A stretch of 8,183 nucleotides of DNA from Planctomycetaceae bacterium (GTDB lineage Bacteria > Planctomycetota > Planctomycetia > Planctomycetales > Planctomycetaceae). The notes under the pieces are model-generated. The model saw only the letters and a program-made list of their open reading frames with translations. It made no database searches and was not told the DNA's origin. The stretch spans positions 32,684 through 40,866 of the forward strand of contig DOCI01000041.1 in the NCBI GenBank assembly GCA_003503535.1, given 5' to 3'. A program made the position numbers and the translations under genes. Position 1 is the first letter of the stretch. Each line of letters begins with the position of its first letter. Shown in pieces: positions 6,942 to 8,183 of the stretch.

Positions 6942-8076
6942 AAGTCAGGTTTGTCATCCAGCGTTTGAGCAATTGCATTTGAGAAATCATTTTGCCAGTG
7001 CCTCGGGCCAGTTTATTCATGCAAAGCAAACCCGAACCAATCGCGACTCGATTCGGCCAAAGATTTTCCAGGTACGATCCAGCACTTGAGCAGCTATCGA
7101 TTCGGTCATACGGCAACTGTTCGGAGATTAGATAGTCCACCAGAGCAACTTCATGCAATATTCCCGGGCTGCATTTCACGAATCGATCATCCCAGGCAAT
7201 TTTGAACGCAAAGAGTTCTCTTCCCGAACAGAAATTTAAAGCAGTGGCGACTATGTCTTCACCTGCTAATAATTGGCTGATCACCAGATAATCCGAACTT
7301 TGGGACTGATGTGTCAGATGTTGGATGAACTTCTGATCCTTTTGAGTCGATTGCAGCGCTGTTCCGATTTCTCCTTTCCAACTGGATTCTTCGAGACGCA
7401 GAAAATGACTTAGGGCTACATCAAACTCGCTTTTATTTTCTACAAGTCGAAACTGGATCGGTCCATTTTTGGAGAGACGATTCTGGTTCTTCCTGATGGA
7501 CTTCCTCCTCGAAGTCGACCAGAATTCAGGCAATCCTTTTTCTGGAAGTAATCGTAAGTCGACAGCGGCCGACTCTGATTCCGGCAGCAAACGAAACGAC
7601 CCTCTGTTCTCAGCCGTGAACTCTCGTAATTCTTGAGCCCATTGGGAGTTAAATCTCAAATTGCGAAACTCAATCCCCAGGATCTCATCCTGCTTTTCTT
7701 TAAGAAACTCCGTCAATAATTGATAAAACTCGGTCCTGGAATTTTCAGCGATCAGTAATCCACTTCGGTATGAGTGTGGACAATTGACAGAAATCCAATG
7801 AGGTAACGGAAGTGCTTTCGTTGCGTTGACCTGATCGAATACACCCAAGCCGATCAGATGGTTTCGCTGACGGTTTCTGCATGCCAAAATGATTGGCTGA
7901 TGATCACGCGGTCGAATGGTTGCCAGCGAAAGCACAAACTCCGGAGACAAGAATGCATTCCCACTTAAACTTTCCTGTTCGAGTTTTTTCCAGTCTCTCT
8001 GGAAATCAGTGGTGCACTGATCGGGAGTGAGTATCAATAGCTCGGAATCCAGGTTGGATTTAGACGAAAAAATCAT
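6940..8076 (-). CDS. GNAT-fold acyltransferase, BioF2/CelD-like (Acetyltransf_6), FemAB-related
   Basis: A 378-residue soluble protein without signal peptide or membrane helices. An N-terminal half (about 12-165) is followed by a GNAT-type half (about 185-345) with family landmarks: the basic stretch STSRRKSIRKNQNRL (187-201), FLRLEESSWKG (225-235), SQLLAGEDIVATALNF (267-282), SPGILHEVALVDYL (303-316) and SYLENLWPNR (334-343). This pattern is typical of the BioF2-like/CelD acetyltransferase family, often encoded with exopolysaccharide or cell-envelope genes; substrates are mostly unknown. The next gene downstream is a surface-sugar glycosyltransferase, which fits an envelope role, but the 608-bp gap argues against a shared message. 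The ATG at 8076 lacks a clear Shine-Dalgarno sequence. A different start cannot be excluded, though the family similarity begins soon after this Met. Confidence 0.85.
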   Translation of the reverse strand: MIFSSKSNLDSELLILTPDQCTTDFQRDWKKLEQESLSGNAFLSPEFVLSLATIRPRDHQPIILACRNRQRNHLIGLGVFDQVNATKALPLPHWISVNCPHSYRSGLLIAENSRTEFYQLLTEFLKEKQDEILGIEFRNLRFNSQWAQELREFTAENRGSFRLLPESESAAVDLRLLPEKGLPEFWSTSRRKSIRKNQNRLSKNGPIQFRLVENKSEFDVALSHFLRLEESSWKGEIGTALQSTQKDQKFIQHLTHQSQSSDYLVISQLLAGEDIVATALNFCSGRELFAFKIAWDDRFVKCSPGILHEVALVDYLISEQLPYDRIDSCSSAGSYLENLWPNRVAIGSGLLCMNKLARGTGKMISQMQLLKRWMTNLT

Positions 8077-8108
8077 AAAGCAGCACCGATCTCTCGAATT
8101 TATCGCGA

Positions 8109-8180
8109 GTGTTTGCCTGGAAATACAGGGTTCTAGAGCATATTCAAAATTTACCTGCAGCGTTCAGCAGGAGCAAACAC
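8109..8180 (-). other. Nested inverted repeats upstream of the acetyltransferase gene
   Basis: Outer arms GTGTTTGC (8109-8116) and GCAAACAC (8173-8180) are perfectly complementary. Between them are CCTG-6 nt-CAGG (8116-8129) and CCTGC-8 nt-GCAGG (8154-8171). A leader RNA could fold as a three-way junction ending about 30 bases before the ATG. I see no match to a riboswitch class I know, and no good promoter. Confidence 0.35.
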
Positions 8181-8183
8181 ATC

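Noticed and set aside
1..8183. CRISPR array, tRNA, insertion sequence or phage genes
   Set aside because: No regularly spaced repeats, no cloverleaf-like sequence and no transposase or integrase reading frame were found on either strand.

Overview
The window looks like a chromosomal stretch from an environmental bacterium, most plausibly a planctomycete. That guess rests on the moderate G+C, wide intergenic gaps, mostly weak ribosome-binding sites, a secreted GH42-like protein of a type common in that phylum, and a polyprenyl-phosphate sugar synthase fused to a GT-C transferase. No single marker proves it. All four protein genes lie on the minus strand, so transcription reads from high to low coordinates. 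No tRNA, rRNA, CRISPR array, transposase or phage gene was seen.

In transcription order: (1) 8076-6940, a GNAT-fold acetyltransferase of the BioF2/CelD-like (Acetyltransf_6, FemAB-related) type; (2) 6331-3467, a 954-residue fusion of a DPM1-like GT2 domain, a GtrA-like membrane domain and a GT39/ArnT-like GT-C membrane domain; (3) 3236-2823, a small single-domain cupin with textbook metal-binding motifs, resembling sugar-phosphate isomerase cupins; (4) 2554-368, a signal-peptide-bearing GH42-like protein with a beta-galactosidase trimerisation-type domain. Gaps of 608, 230 and 268 bp, with terminator-like hairpins after the stops, suggest separate transcription units rather than a tight operon. 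A shared role in surface glycan building or remodelling is plausible but inferred only from the gene families.

The least expected content is between the genes. Two diverged direct copies of an intergenic repeat lie at 1-325 and 6583-6938. By hand alignment they match at about 116 of 145 positions without gaps in their best part. Each sits just beyond the stop codon of a minus-strand gene and carries a terminator-like hairpin at that edge. Next to the second copy is a 40-nt inverted repeat (6511-6550) able to form a 13-bp stem as minus-strand RNA. Other hairpins and dyads lie at 8109-8180, 2701-2721 and 2656-2672. The cupin gene is visibly A+T-richer than its neighbours.
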